Counted from the first letter of the stretch, positions 42,328 to 54,258 are shown. The stretch: DNA of 64,000 nucleotides from Ischnura elegans (GCF_921293095.1 NC_060248.1:137280972-137344971); one strand, 5' to 3'. The notes: generated from the letters alone by a model not told the origin. Program-made: numbers and translations.

Positions 42328-43670
42328 TTGTTTAACTATGAATAATCGAGAATTATGGCTTACAGGAATTAATAAGAATTGATTCACCAAATAGGAGTCA
42401 TGAATAAAGAAAATTTGACGAATTGCCCAAATTTTTAACTAGAAAGCAATAACTTTTCTATCGCTGCGATCAATACAATAAGCCTTACAATAAAAAAAGC
42501 TATTAATAAATGCTACTCTAGCCGGTTGGATTTTTTATACCACGGCCGTGCTTCTTTTATTTGTAATTAATTAAGTAAGTACTTGAATATTTGGCCAGCA
42601 AGACTAAATTAACACTCTTTGACTCCACCAAACAATAAAATTTAAATAATTTACACACTTCCAAGTACAGGAAATCTTGGACTGCTGTCAATTAAATTAA
42701 AAGAAATTCTAATATTTTAAAGTAGTAAGTGAATGCCGCTATTCAACTCCTCATCTCTTTAATTATAACCCACAAGATTAATTGTAAATATTTATATTAA
42801 ATCATGAAAATATTTCATTCACATCAAACGGTGACATAAAAACAAAGATCTTTTATGCACTTGAGTAATTTCACTGTGCTACCTTTACTTATTACCATAT
42901 TAAGAACCTTTCAGTAATAGCTTAAAGCAATATCAATCTGAATTAAATGATATACTTCGATCCACCGAATGGGATTCATGACTAAATTAAACATGCCGAA
43001 TTACCTATTTAACAATGAATAACTTTTCCACCACTGCAATCATTGCCAAAAGACTTCCAATAACTAAGGCAGGAACGTTTAATAAATGTTTAATCACTCA
43101 GGAGACTTTAAAAGTATCCATCGATTCATGCCCTTCAAATTTAAACTCGGCAATTTCATCGAAACAATAAGGAGGCATCTTTAACAAAACCAAAAATTAT
43201 TTTGAACACACTTTCATCAATACCTCTATAATTATACGATACGTACCTTATTGTTCTTTGTTGGCTCAAGTTCTTTTCTCATAATGGCACGAATGGATTT
43301 TTCTCAAACTTCTGGATCGCTCGGGAAATTGAAAACAGACACCTTGGGCCCCGTCTTGTAATTTCCTCGGCAGTCAGAAACACTGCGGTAGTTAGACTAA
43401 TTGCACAACTTTTTACACTTTGGTAGAACTTCAGTAACATCCACTGCTACCGTAGAACGAACCACTGCTAAAAACCTCTTTAATTTCTTCAAATTATAGT
43501 TTTATTTTCACGTCTCACTCATTGAAGCGACTTCTGTTTACCACTTCGACAATGCCACTATCCTTCCATCAACAACTCCCTAACAACATTTGTAACCCCA
43601 CTTGTCCTGACGTCACCGACCTTCTCTGCTCGCTTGCGTAGGCCTTGTCTCTCGGTGGCTACGGTCTGAC

Positions 43671-45385
43671 CCAGCAGACCAACAGTGTTCTTTTCGTTAC
43701 TATCCGAAGCCCTGTGTTCTTGTGTTGCGAGCGGCATGTTTGAAACGGGGCTAGCGCGAGTTTTCAAGTTTTCTGTTCTTATGCATGGAAAGTGAAAGGA
43801 AATCAAAGAGGAAGCATATCTTATGTGGGAAGGTGGAAAAGAAGTACTAGGAATAATGGTGAATATATAAATCCTTTCGAAGTGTGCTTCATTAGTAATA
43901 GTTTGTATATCTTTAGACACGTATTTTCATCCACGTAAAATCTCTAATAACGTGATGCAGCTAATAAATAGACTATCAAATTATTTTAACCATTTTAGTC
44001 ATTACAAACCTGCAACAATAGATGTTATTTACACTGCAGAAGGAGAAACTGCTTTTAAGTAAGTACCTCTCGATAATGTACTGCACATTATCAATTAGAT
44101 TCTAGGTTACACCATTGCCTTTTAAGTTCTCGCAGACGATAATCAAGAATAAATATTTCACCGAGTAGGTAATATAACGTGCATATCTTCATTTCGTGTC
44201 TAAATATTTTCAAAAGTAACCGTTATGTCATCAAAACACGATATGAAAAGTATCACGCTGGTTTATTTGTCTTGCATTTCCGACATATATGTTTCTCGAT
44301 AACTTGCAACCGAGGGGGAAAACTTCGAAAAGTTATTTTCTTATAAAAATATTCTTATCTTTAAATTACTATTATTAATTATTACGTGAGTCACCCAAAA
44401 GAAAGAATTTGAACTTGAACCACCGTATCACTAAGCAGGGGTTGATGTTTGGTCGATGTAATACAACGATGACGTCAAGATAACCGAATTTAATCGTTAA
44501 CTATCTCCTATTTACGTACATATGCTTGTTGTATGCAAAACATAGATACACGAGATCCTGCCTGCGAACCAGTTTTACAAGTAAAAGGCAAGAATTTTAC
44601 TTGTGTAGCAGGAATGACGAGAAAACAAACAATACACACGGATAAAACTTGAATGTGGGATATTTATTTCGCTCGAGTGAAGTTATGCAAACTAACTTCG
44701 CGGTATATCTCTCACCAACAACCTGTTTCACGTGCTGCTTACACTCTTCTGAGCGATTGATTCTCTCAATGAATGGTTCTCACTACAGGTCGTAATGAAC
44801 CGAAACTCTGATGATGAATGCAACATTTCTCGGGAGTGGGCGGCAACTTCGGCGATTTTTCAATTCTAATTTTTGTGAGAATGACTGAACGAGGTAGTTA
44901 GTTTTTTTTTACCCATCCATCGACCGAATTATTAACTAAAATTACGATTTCGTGTCAGAGTAAACGACCGCATTGCGATATAAATATGCGAGACTTCATA
45001 TAAAATACTAGTGCACAGGATCAGGTAGACTCATTATATTTAACTGTTGAAATTCTTCGGCATAATAATGCGTCTAGAAATTTATGACAAATAAATGTAA
45101 TTTCATTAAAAATTCTTCAGTTTAGAATGATACTAACATCACCGCAGCGCGGTTGTAGTCTTTGGGAAGAAACTAAAATTTCTCAGGAGCATTACCCGAT
45201 CAATTTTTCTCTACCCCTCAGTACACTGTATGACCCTTCCGGGATGGAACCCTGCATTGAAGTTAGGTCTTCTACTTGATATGTTTCCCATTTTATTAAT
45301 TCCGAAGGGAATTTTAGTTCTTATACTCCACTATTATTTAACATGAATGAGAATACATATATACCAAGACTGTTATTTGCCTCGA
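43671..45385. other. No recognisable gene
   Basis: AT-rich sequence with a few very short frames. A small hairpin (ACAAGTAAAA ... TTTTACTTGT, about 44579-44606) is present. Nothing else supported. Confidence 0.4.
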
Positions 45386-45387
45386 AA

Positions 45388-45478
45388 AAAACATTTCGCT
45401 TAGCCGCGATTCAAACCCAGATCCTCCCGATTTCCGGTCAGCTACATTACCAAGTAATTTTTTTCTAGGCGAATCTTA
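45388..45478 (-). repeat. tRNA-like SINE head, antisense
   Basis: Antisense reads CTTGGTAATGTAGCTGACCG then GGATCTGGGTTTGAATCGCG. It has a degenerate box A and a near-canonical box B (GGTTTGAATC). Stems are too poor for a functional tRNA. Likely the pol III promoter head of a tRNA-derived SINE. Confidence 0.5.
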
Positions 45479-45527
45479 GACACAAGTAAAAGGAGAATTT
45501 CATATTCAAGGAAAAAGGCTGCTTCGA

Positions 45528-45602
45528 GGTATAATTGGTAGCATATTTGACCGGCCATCGGGGATATCCGGGTTCGAATCCCAGGTTAGTCAAATGATTT
45601 TT
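45528..45602 (+). repeat. tRNA-like SINE head, sense
   Basis: Reads GAGGTATAATTGGTAGCATA, GACCGGCCATCGGGGATATC and CGGGTTCGAATCCCAG. Box B (GGTTCGAATCC) is perfect and the T arm has four of five pairs, but the acceptor stem does not close, so a working tRNA is unlikely. Together with the antisense copy it forms an inverted pair around a 50-bp spacer. Confidence 0.5.
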
Positions 45603-46261
45603 TCATGTCGATTATCATACTTATTTAACTATGCACTGGTGTATTTAACTATGCACTCGTGCGTGTGACTGCGTACAAAGTTGCTTTTTCGACGCAGTAC
45701 TTTGTATGAGTGAGAGCACAAAACCTTTTGCATGTGACGCAGGAGTATCCTCTTTCACAAATAACTGTAACCACTGTACGATAGATAATATTTAGTTGCC
45801 GTTCCATGCTTAACAACTTTATTTGGTAGAATGATTAATGATTTTCAAACGCTCTACATAAAAACATATACTTAATTCAACTTACAAATAAAATCCGAAG
45901 ATTCAAACGTTATGGAGCGGAATTTTTCCATATTGAAACAAACACTTGCAATTTTCCACGATTATAAGAAAAGTTATTGTGACCTAGATTTCAATGATAT
46001 AACAACATCTTCAACGTACAAATGGCGTGTTATTCATTCAATGTATCTTCTTGGGACTAAGTTATGTCTGATTCCGAACTAATGGATTCGACTTTGCCAA
46101 TATTTGGCCCGCTTTAATTTCGTAGGGGATAAATTATTTCTAATGCCTTTACTAATTTACTTTGAAAAACTGCGAGAAATATTCCTCCTTCCGTTAATTA
46201 TGTAAAAGATAAGGAGCATACGATAGAAATTCTGGGAAAAAGGTTCTGCCCAAAATAAAAG
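45603..46261. other. No recognisable gene
   Basis: AT-rich sequence with a GTATTTAACTATGCACT near-duplicate at about 45620-45660. No supported frame. Confidence 0.4.
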
Positions 46262-46660
46262 GATAATTATGGTAAAGCTAGAGACTAAGCCGGTAGATAC
46301 CGTAGCGGTACAAGTTAACATACCTACGACGGACTACTAGGATGAAGAAGTTTAAGGCGTCTATGAAGATATCACCGCAGTAATCAAGCAAGACGAAGCA
46401 AGAAAGAAATAGTCAGTAGAATAGCGCTGGCGAAGAGGGCTTACTACAAAAAGATGAATCTTCTCACATATGAGAATACAAGCATAGAAGTAAGGAAGCA
46501 ATTCATCATACGCTACATATGGAGTGTGATTCTCTAAGGAAGTGAGGCTTGGACGTTGATAGCAGCAGAGAAGTCAATGATTGGAAGCATTCGAAATGTG
46601 GTGCCACCGAAGAATGATGAAGATAAAATTGATCGAATGAGTAAGTAATGAAGGAGTGCT
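46262..46660 (+). pseudogene. LINE reverse-transcriptase thumb fragment
   Basis: Sense strand: SRIALAKRAYYKKMNLLTYE, NTSIEVRKQFIIRYIWSVIL, a stop, GSEAWTLIAAEKSMIGSI. This is the block after the catalytic motifs in endonuclease-reverse transcriptases of the type R.A.AK.aF.kk..lLtsk.lslevRKrfvk.yvWSv.LYGsEtWTl. The catalytic motifs are absent. Probably the same LINE group as 10795-11110. Confidence 0.8.
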
Positions 46661-46684
46661 AAGAAAGTGGAAATTAAAATAAGT

Positions 46685-47540
46685 CTTCTAAAAACCTAAA
46701 AGAATTTCTTCCTTGGTTTTAGCCTCACTAAGACAAGGAATTTTAGTTAATAATTGAAATTCAGCTCCTGTCTTGTCGATTGCTTTCACAAAGTATTTCA
46801 TCTGTCCTAGTTTGATGTGCAATGGTGGCAAGTGAATATTTTCTGTCGGAACCAGGGAAACATGGGCGACATTTTCATAACCATGAGTGAAGCTTTCTCG
46901 CAGAGGCCATTTCCGTAAGATGTAATGTTTTCTCGGGCGCGGCTGTTGTATTCAAGGGAGCAGCAGTATTTCGTGAAGCCTGATTGCAGTCCCGTGAGTA
47001 GAGCGACAACTTTCAGATTAGCGCAAACTTACCAATTATAATTACGATAATTAGTATTCTCAAGGATTCAACTGATATATCGGTACGTCTCCTTCATATC
47101 AGCAGAGTATGCAGATAGGATAGAAGGTAACTCATTCCCATTGGCCAACAGGACCACTTCAAAGCTTGTCTTTGACGAATCCATAAACAGTCTCCATTTT
47201 TCTGGGTCACATGGCATCATAATTTCTATCAACAATGCATTTAATTACAGTAAAAAAACCAAGCCTTCATCTTACGTAGAAATTAATTTCAGTGTTGGCG
47301 CTCTTGTCCTACTGGAAAAGAATTTTATGCCCTTTTGTAAGAGATTGGCATCCATATAGGCGCAACTTCGTACCATATGTTACATTAGTTTCTCCAAGTA
47401 TTTGGTCAAATTACTGTAACAAGTGGTGCAGCAAACACTTGGAGCTTAATCCTAGCCCTGACCGCCAATTTGGCAGCCAGAGAAAAATTTATAAGCAGTT
47501 TAAAGAATTAAAGAAAGAGATTATTGTTGCGATGTTTTAG
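46685..47540 (-). pseudogene. Repeat-encoded protein relic with LPPLHIKLG motif
   Basis: Antisense, frame-broken protein. In order: MMPCDPEKWRLFMDSSKTSF, EVVLLANGNELPSILSAYSA, DMKETYRYIS, NYRNYNW, LQSGFTKYCC, FTHGYENVAHVSLVPTENI, LPPLHIKLGQMKYFVKAIDK and LSEAKTKEEILL. I recognise this as a family found in very many copies as uncharacterised proteins in arthropods and cnidarians (typical form LPPLHIKLGLMKnFVKAmdk, preceded by a Cys-rich kCCfLClWdSR block, here partly lost by frameshift). Multi-copy distribution suggests a mobile-element origin, but I do not know the element class or function. At least three frame breaks are seen. Confidence 0.7.
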
Positions 47541-47544
47541 TCAA

Positions 47545-48690
47545 TTCACCGCAAACATAGCAGAAGCGATGACGATGATTTTACACACGTGTAATTTAAT
47601 TACATATTAAATCACGGTAATATTCACAACTCAAACGCACATACTGACAATCACCTGGAAAAAGCCGGAGTAAAACATTTTTTACTGTTTTGCACTATTT
47701 AAATTACTCTGAAAAAAAGGATCCTTGTCCAGAACACCGAAAGAGTTGACTCTGCGATCGCTAGAGGTATACCGAGGGAAGATAATAACAACTTCAATAT
47801 ACATAATTGATTTTAGAGGCTGATACTTTGCCGAATTCCATGATTAAGGAGAAAGAATACTTTTTTATCCAATGAAATTATAAAATCTCAGTTTTACATT
47901 CTTCGTGGAACTAGAAAGTATTACTTTTCTTTTTTTTAGCTGCGAAATCAAGAAAATTGCCGTCCAAGCCTGAGCGGGAGAGGCACTGCGAGGGCCAGAG
48001 TAGTAAAGTGAATCTTCCGAGCTATTGCTACATATTTTAATTATTGCTGCTATGCTAAACAGCAAAATATTTTTATTAATCATGCTGTTTCTTGCTGCTT
48101 TGTATTATTATCTTTCGGGGAGGATGATGTGAAATAGAAGCTGGAAATATTTTTAAATACGTGAAAATTTGCGAAAAAATGGCAAAATTGGTCATTTTCA
48201 ATGCGTTTTACACAATTGACGGAGACTAATTCCCCTCAAATCTACATCTTTACCATTAATATTATTTTTTCAGAATTTTGCACCCCTCAAAACCCCTAGA
48301 AAAAATTTAAATGCTAAAATAATCCTTTTAAGTTCTCCAAATGACCGAAAAGTGGTAAAAATTGGAGGCTCTTCCGAAAATGGTGGGTTATGGAGAAAAA
48401 CAAGAGTTAATATTCGGATTTAGGAGGTCATTTAAAAAACGAAATAGCAGGAATGGTGTCAGGGCCGATTTTCATGCCGTCCAGCGATAATTTAAGCAAA
48501 GCTGATCATTTGAATCCACACCCCCTTGATAGTATTGTAAAATGATATAAAGCCAGGAAGCATTTTGTTACCACTTGAGGCAGTAATACTTGCGTCATGG
48601 ATAATGGCAGAAATAAATACTACATGGATTTTATTGAAACGTAGGTATGACAACGCGGAAATGTCGGGAGTAAAGCAAAAAGGGAAGGAT
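47545..48690. other. No recognisable gene
   Basis: AT-rich sequence, short frames only, with no recognisable motifs or terminal repeats. Confidence 0.4.
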
Positions 48691-48693
48691 GTA

Positions 48694-49040
48694 AGACAAG
48701 GGCATACCCAGGGTCATAACTAGGGGTGTCAAGCCATAGTCTAGAAGGGGGCTCAAGCCAAGTTGTGACATTTCAGCATGGAAAAGGTGAATGAAAAAAA
48801 TATTTTAAGAAAATTATAACAGCGCATAATTAGTTTCTGATATCATTTCATAGAAAAAATATTTTTATTTTAGTTAAGTACATATCTTATACCTACTAAT
48901 GCATATCATTTTTCGTGGGTTTAAAGGAAATTTGTTGAATACTTTCGTTTCAATTCAGTACCGATTTTGCGGACTTCTGCGATTTTTGCTTCTGGAGGGG
49001 GTGCAATTGCCCCCCCCCCCCTGCCCCTCGCCTATGATGT
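48694..49040 (+). repeat. Dispersed repeat, copy 2 (GGCGTAGCCAG type)
   Basis: Aligns with 35325-35650 across its length and ends in a 13-base C run followed by CTGCCCCTCGCCTATG. The start is rearranged (CATACCCAGGGTCATAACTA) compared with copy 1. Confidence 0.7.
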
Positions 49041-49129
49041 AAGGTTCTATTTTTTCTTGGGGGAGATTCAGGAGGAACGTCTGCTTTGTTCTTACTCATC
49101 GTCCTTACCATATTCAATCTTTTTTTGAT

Positions 49130-49650
49130 AAAGTTCTACTGTTAAAGGCATGCTGGTACACCAACTGTCACTGGTAATATTTCTTCCTCTGCAGTCAATG
49201 TGCTCTGCTTAGCGTTTGACAATTTCATGAGGTGAATTGGATTCTTTGAAAGGGCATCTGGCTACCTGCCCATATAAATTTCAATTTTTAGGTAAAATTT
49301 CCTAGCATCCACCACAGCAATGACTTCAATAACATATTTCTTTGGCTTTTTGATAGATACTGCGTTCAATGACATCGGCCTCGAAATGGTATAAGTTGCT
49401 CAAGGATCGTGATGCACTCTGATGGTGTATTTGCAAATTCAAATTTGTTGGATATTTTATTAATGAACTCAGTAACTGCAGCTAACTAGTCACTTTTCTT
49501 ACTTTCTAGTCTAGTGCTGAGGTCATAAAAACTAATGCACCGTAGAAAAAAATCCGATAGTTCAGTGTACGGGAAAAAATTTGATAGACTTCTTTGCTCC
49601 AAATCTCCCTAATATCAACATGGGAAATTTAATACGCACCTGAGAGAAAA
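49130..49650 (-). pseudogene. piggyBac transposase fragment
   Basis: Antisense pieces of a piggyBac-type transposase: RCISFYDLSTRLESKKSD, AAVTEFINKISNKFEFANTP, then EQLIPFRGRC (about 49400-49370), a frame change, and VVDARKFYLKIEIYMGRQPD followed by ALSKNP. The order, R..k.dK...i..v...f, then E.L.pFRGRC..rQY...KP and y.le.Y.GrQP, is that of the piggyBac catalytic domain around the first catalytic Asp. Several stops and shifts; no TTAA-flanked ends located. Confidence 0.75.
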
Positions 49651-49654
49651 AGGA

Positions 49655-51350
49655 GACTAATAAGAACCAGTTATTCATCTTCACTGAACTGCTTGTATCA
49701 CGATCCAGATATCAATTTCCAGAAACAGAATTAAAGTAGAGATTTGTGATTTTCACAATTATATCTAATAATTCTGCGCAAAAAGAGGCGAAATGCTGAT
49801 GATTCATTAAACACACTTTGCACATGGGTGTATTCCAGGAAGATGAGTCATCGGCGATTTCATCAAGCCAAATTCGAGCGAATGAATTTTAATCGTCTCC
49901 ACGATGGATCGGTAGCGAGAATAAATTGTAGCACTTTCGGTCGCATCGGGTCAAAACGTCGGTTGCAGCAAAACTAGGGAACACTTTGAATATTACACGT
50001 TACTTCAGTCAGAATTACAAGAAATTAGAGACCAGAAAAACTCTAGTTCGAACGGCATCATTTTGTTAAAAAAACATCGAAGAAAAAGTCAATATTACCC
50101 GATGCGATATATTCAGGGTTATTGGCTTTATTAAAGCTGTATGTGATGTCTGATGCAATATGCAATTTATGATGTTCTTACCATATAAATCAATAAATAT
50201 TAAAGATGATTGAAAATCAATTTTCGTTCATTCATTATTTGTCATATTTCTCATTAGTGTTCTCCCTGTAGCGCTATGATTACTGAATAAACATGTTTCG
50301 GAAAGTAACTGTATTGAATACACGTTTTCAAATGGACGTGGGTGGTTACTATATTTCATTCATACTGAGGAATAACGTAAAAATGTAAAGTTGTACGTTA
50401 AAAAAAAGTTTCACGCAGTACGCGCATTTCGGTTAGCGTAATTGACTTTTACGATGCTTTGAAGAACACTTAACAATTTTGAGATGAGAACGTTGACCAG
50501 CTCTCCCCTTCGAGGAGAGTGCATAAGGAGAGAACAATGCAAGTAATCGCCTTTCTTCATAGAAGCAGGCCGTACTTCCCAGCCTCGTCGAGAGCGTGCG
50601 TATTTGGATTCTTCCAAGAAACGTCAACCGAGTGGCTGAGATGGGACTAATGCCACAAGAGAGCAAAAATCAACCTCCGAATCCCGACCACTCTCAATAT
50701 CGACCCTCCGCAGTGAAATTTGATACAGCGCCGGGTGTTTTTTTCGGTCGGAGCGAAGCTCGACCCCTCGTCTTTTCCTTTTTTTTCCTTCGGTCAGCAA
50801 CTACTCCCCTCCGCCCAAGGAGGTTTCCCATTCCACTGGCCGTTGCGGCCGACTTCGCAACTAAATTCCGGCGACGGTTGAATTAGGATTTTTGAATTAG
50901 GATAGAACACCCTTAAAACTTTCTTATTTATAGTTGGATTTCCTAATGTTTGTAAATGTTTTGACGCGGGAGCTAAGGGGAGGATTGCTGAGAGAAGAAG
51001 GGAGCAAGCAGTCGAGAGGCGTTGTGGGAATGAATGGGAAGAGGATCAAGTTACAGATGGGAGGGAGCGAGCCCCGAGGCGCGCAGTGTAAGCGGGGCAC
51101 GAAAGGCATTGGATGTCCAGAGAAAATTCAACGAAAAGAAGTGGCAAGGTGAAGGTGATTCCACAAATGATAAGTGTCAACCTGTTTAAACTGGCAGTAT
51201 GCTTGAATTATAAAATTTGCTCACTTAATTTTGGATGGATTATTTCCTGTTATGCTTTGATTTTTAAGCTCTGTTGGATATATATTAGATTTGTGACAGG
51301 AGACTTTACACTCTAAAATAGGACCATATAGCTGAGAGGAGGGAAAGAAT
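49655..51350. other. No recognisable gene
   Basis: A moderately GC-rich interval at 50700-50890 and 50960-51110, elsewhere AT-rich. Overlapping short frames near 50411-51152 have no motifs and are not supported as genes. Confidence 0.4.
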
Positions 51351-51353
51351 TTC

Positions 51354-51420
51354 ATCTTCATCTACATGCTTCCTCGCAAGTCCCCTCAAGAGGCGTGTGG
51401 CAGGGGTCTCCAGGCCACTA
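51354..51420 (-). repeat. LINE 3' tail hairpin, copy 3
   Basis: Plus strand reads ATCTTCATCTACATGCTTCC, then CCCCTCAAGAGGCGTGTGGC and AGGGGTCTCC. Same tail as copies 1, 2 and 4, here without a recognisable reverse transcriptase attached: it is followed by a different repeat (ATTGGTTTGACGCAGCTCTC, about 51509-51528), which looks like another LINE or SINE 3' region. Confidence 0.75.
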
Positions 51421-52476
51421 GGCGTGGTGAGCATTGTGATACCTTTGGCTGCGTGATAATGGGTTGGCACTCTTGTAAGTCCTATATTGAGTGGTCAGCA
51501 ATCATAAGATTGGTTTGACGCAGCTCTCCACTCAGTTCTCTTGTCAGCTAGGTTCTCTTCACGAACCTACGTTTTTTTTCTATTTCACATCCTTTTTTAT
51601 TTGCTCCATATATGTTATTCGAGGTATTTGTTTTCCGTTATATTCGTCTCATTTTCCGTCGAAGATCGTCTTCATAGGGCTATCGTTTCTAAAAAAATGG
51701 CGATTAGGTTTTTCCGTCTTTCTATCAAGGTTTTCACGAGGCATCTCTTCTCTCATCCTCTGCTCAGGACTTCCTCATTACTTTCTCGGTCGATCTAATG
51801 GATTTTGAAAGGCCCCATCCTTGATTTCTGTGATGCTGTCACTGTTCATGCTTCTCTTTCGTGGTAAAGCATCCTTCAAAAGTAAGATCTCATAAATATT
51901 TTCCTTACACCTATATTTCTCGGGGAAAATAAAGCCCCTCTCCTAATGCTCCGCTTGAAAATCAAGTTTCTTCACGCCTTTTTTTCTAAAATTAGGACAT
52001 TTGTCATGAAAGAATTTCTACGAGCGAAGGTAGACATGGGGCATCTATGCCATCCTACGCTGCCGCGCTTCCTCTCATTCTCTTTTCCATTCACGCTTAA
52101 TTGCGAGACATGTTAAACAAAAGCTCAGGACGTACACCTATGAGGAATTTCACAATGAAAATTAACCGTTGCGTTGCTTTGAAACGGTTGCTTTGCGTTG
52201 CTTTGAAACTATGTACAGTCACTTTCAAAAGTTTTGGGACAAAATTTGAGGCGCCACTTCTGCTTCTCCAGGAATTTTAGTTTTCCTTACTCTTCCTGTT
52301 TTCCTTGGTTGCTAACCGAAAATATTTCGGTTTTGGGTGAAGGCATATTCACTCAGAGGGAGATATTTATCGCAAATTGAACCCTCTGTTTCGATTTACG
52401 TCGGATTTGATGATCATTTCGTGTGCATTTATTGCGCACTTTCCCCGGTTTTCACCGTTGGTTTATATTTTAGGTA

Positions 52477-52558
52477 TTATAAAACTCTTCTGTAAGCAGT
52501 TGCGGTGGCCTAGTGAAGTAAACGTGCTCCTGTGGTTGTGGTGGTTGCTGTAAGGTAA
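52477..52558 (+). promoter_or_regulatory. Candidate TATA promoter with first-exon donor (weak)
   Basis: TATTATAAAACTC near 52477 is followed about 70 bp downstream by GCTGTAAG|GTAAGTGAC (donor at about 52554), a strong consensus splice donor. This is the layout expected of a non-coding first exon, but no downstream coding exon is identifiable in the window. Inference only. Confidence 0.2.
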
Positions 52559-54097
52559 GTGACCCCGACCTGGAAAATTTTACTCAATTTCTTTTCACGT
52601 TCTTCACTCGTTTTGTATTTCATCATATATTTCGCATGGTTTTAAATTCGCTGCAACAGCTTTATATACTTTTTTAGTAAATGATAATGAGTCATATTTA
52701 AAAGTTAGGAAATAGTTAGCGTTGGATGCATAATTTAGATGAATGACTAGTACATTTTGAAGATTAGGGATTTGCAAAATAGGGTATCCGTAACCCGGGG
52801 CTGAAGAGCGCATAGAACGCAGCGTCGGAGTTAACATAAGTGTTTAAGATTGGCGACAAAGAGTCATTCATATCAGTTGAATAATGAAATTTTGATTTTC
52901 CAGATTGATTGCTGTTGGTTAATAGGATTGTTGGTAATGAACACTACAAACCTCAAGCCAGGGATTCGGGAAAGAGGGTTAGCCGGTTGTAAAGGTAATA
53001 ACATGGCCTCGGCGTTAACGTAATCATGAAAGACCGGCGGGAGTCATTCTTTTCCTTTCATTATTAACAACACTATGTTTCTGGGTAAGCTAAAAATAAA
53101 AATAAAGCTTACACTAATTTTATTTATTTTCCTATTCCTTTTAACTGAAGTTCAACGAGTGATAGCTTTACAGGAAATATAATAACTTAATTTGAGAATC
53201 AAAAATAAAAAATATTATTCAATTTTCCTATGCATTCGTTCACCGGCTATCAATCGCTAACATGAACACCAAATGCACTCTAATACACACACGAATCATC
53301 TTGTGTCATAATTGATAAAACAATGGACAAAATTCTTAGCTATTTACGAAATGGTAGAAAAATGCGATGGTGGTTGGCGTAACATGGTGAAACTCCTTCA
53401 TGATGCACAAAGGTTAATAAAAGACTTAGCTGTTTCACAAAATAAAATATATTTGCGACCGGTTTCGATACAGCGTATCATCATCACCTCCAGATGACTT
53501 AAGGACAGGTTTGCGTTGTTGAATACCAGAGGCGGAACCAGGATTTCTTTCTGGGGTGGGCACAAGCAAGGCCGTATCCAGGATTCTGTTCTGGGGGGGG
53601 GGGGGGCATTGTCCTCCCACGTTGCACTTCAATTCAGAGAAAGTTGAGGAAAATCGCTCATTTCATCGGCAAACGGATCGTAGAGCACCGGAAAAAAAGA
53701 AAAAAACTATCTCCTCGTCGGATTCTATGCCTCCAGTGGACAAATAAAGTTTTCCTCTTCTCTGTTTTCCTGAAATTACGAAATTTGTCTTCGAAGGTAT
53801 TCTACTGGTGATAGTGTTAGTGGACCGTTCCGCGAATCAATCCTTTGCCTTCCCACACCGGTCTTCAAATGGGAGAAGTCGGTCATCCTATCGCCAGGTT
53901 ACGCAAACACGCAGGAGAATAAATAAACAGACCCATCTAATCCCATTTGCCTGCTTCCATTACACTACATCAAATTTTCCCCTTTTTGTCACGGGGTCGT
54001 CGACTGCCTCTTATCGACATGCACGTCTTCCTCGCATGTGGGCTCACCTGGGTCTCACGTATTTCGGCCTCCCCCCGCACGGCAGCCCTTATCAGCG

Positions 54098-54258
54098 TAT
54101 ATATCTCGCGGAGAGGGAGGGTCTCTCACTGACAGGGTCTCTGCCGGCTCTTTCTCTGCTCAGCGCCATCCAACTCTGCGTGTCCATCCACAGAGCTCGG
54201 TGGGACGCGGACAGGAACCACAGCACCAAATTGATTATCCATTCTCTCAAGGTGAGCT
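54098..54258 (+). promoter_or_regulatory. Candidate TATA promoter with first-exon donor (weak)
   Basis: GTATATATC near 54096-54104 is followed by TCACTGAC (about 54127) and TGCTCAGCG (about 54158) as possible initiators, and by CTCAAG|GTGAGC at about 54250, a good splice donor. It lies in a locally GC-rich interval. Could be a 5' exon of a gene extending beyond what I can read, or chance. Confidence 0.25.

Larger units (their letters stand above)
39534..43663. mobile_element. 4.13-kb THAP/P-like DNA element with nested insertions
   Basis: The ends are CGTAGCCACCGAGAGACAAG and its complement, with near-perfect inverted similarity for about 27 bp and weaker similarity (both with GTGACGTCA) for about 80 bp. 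They are flanked by perfect 7-bp duplications GTCTGAC (39527-39533 and 43664-43670). Inside, antisense at 40520-40980, is a THAP-type zinc-finger relic, the DNA-binding domain of P-superfamily transposases. No catalytic domain is recognised, so the element is non-autonomous or degraded. It contains a foldback (41240-41450) and an 862-bp element (41466-42327). Assignment to the P superfamily combines THAP and duplication length and is inference. Confidence 0.65.

Noticed and set aside
45528..45602. Functional tRNA gene
   Set aside because: Box B is good but the acceptor stem does not pair and the anticodon arm is poor, so a SINE head or pseudo-tRNA is the better reading.
39007..50920. Inverted match TTAAGGGTGTTCTAT near 39009 and its complement near 50902
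   Set aside because: A 15-bp inverted match over 64 kb of AT-rich sequence is expected about by chance; flanks show no further similarity.
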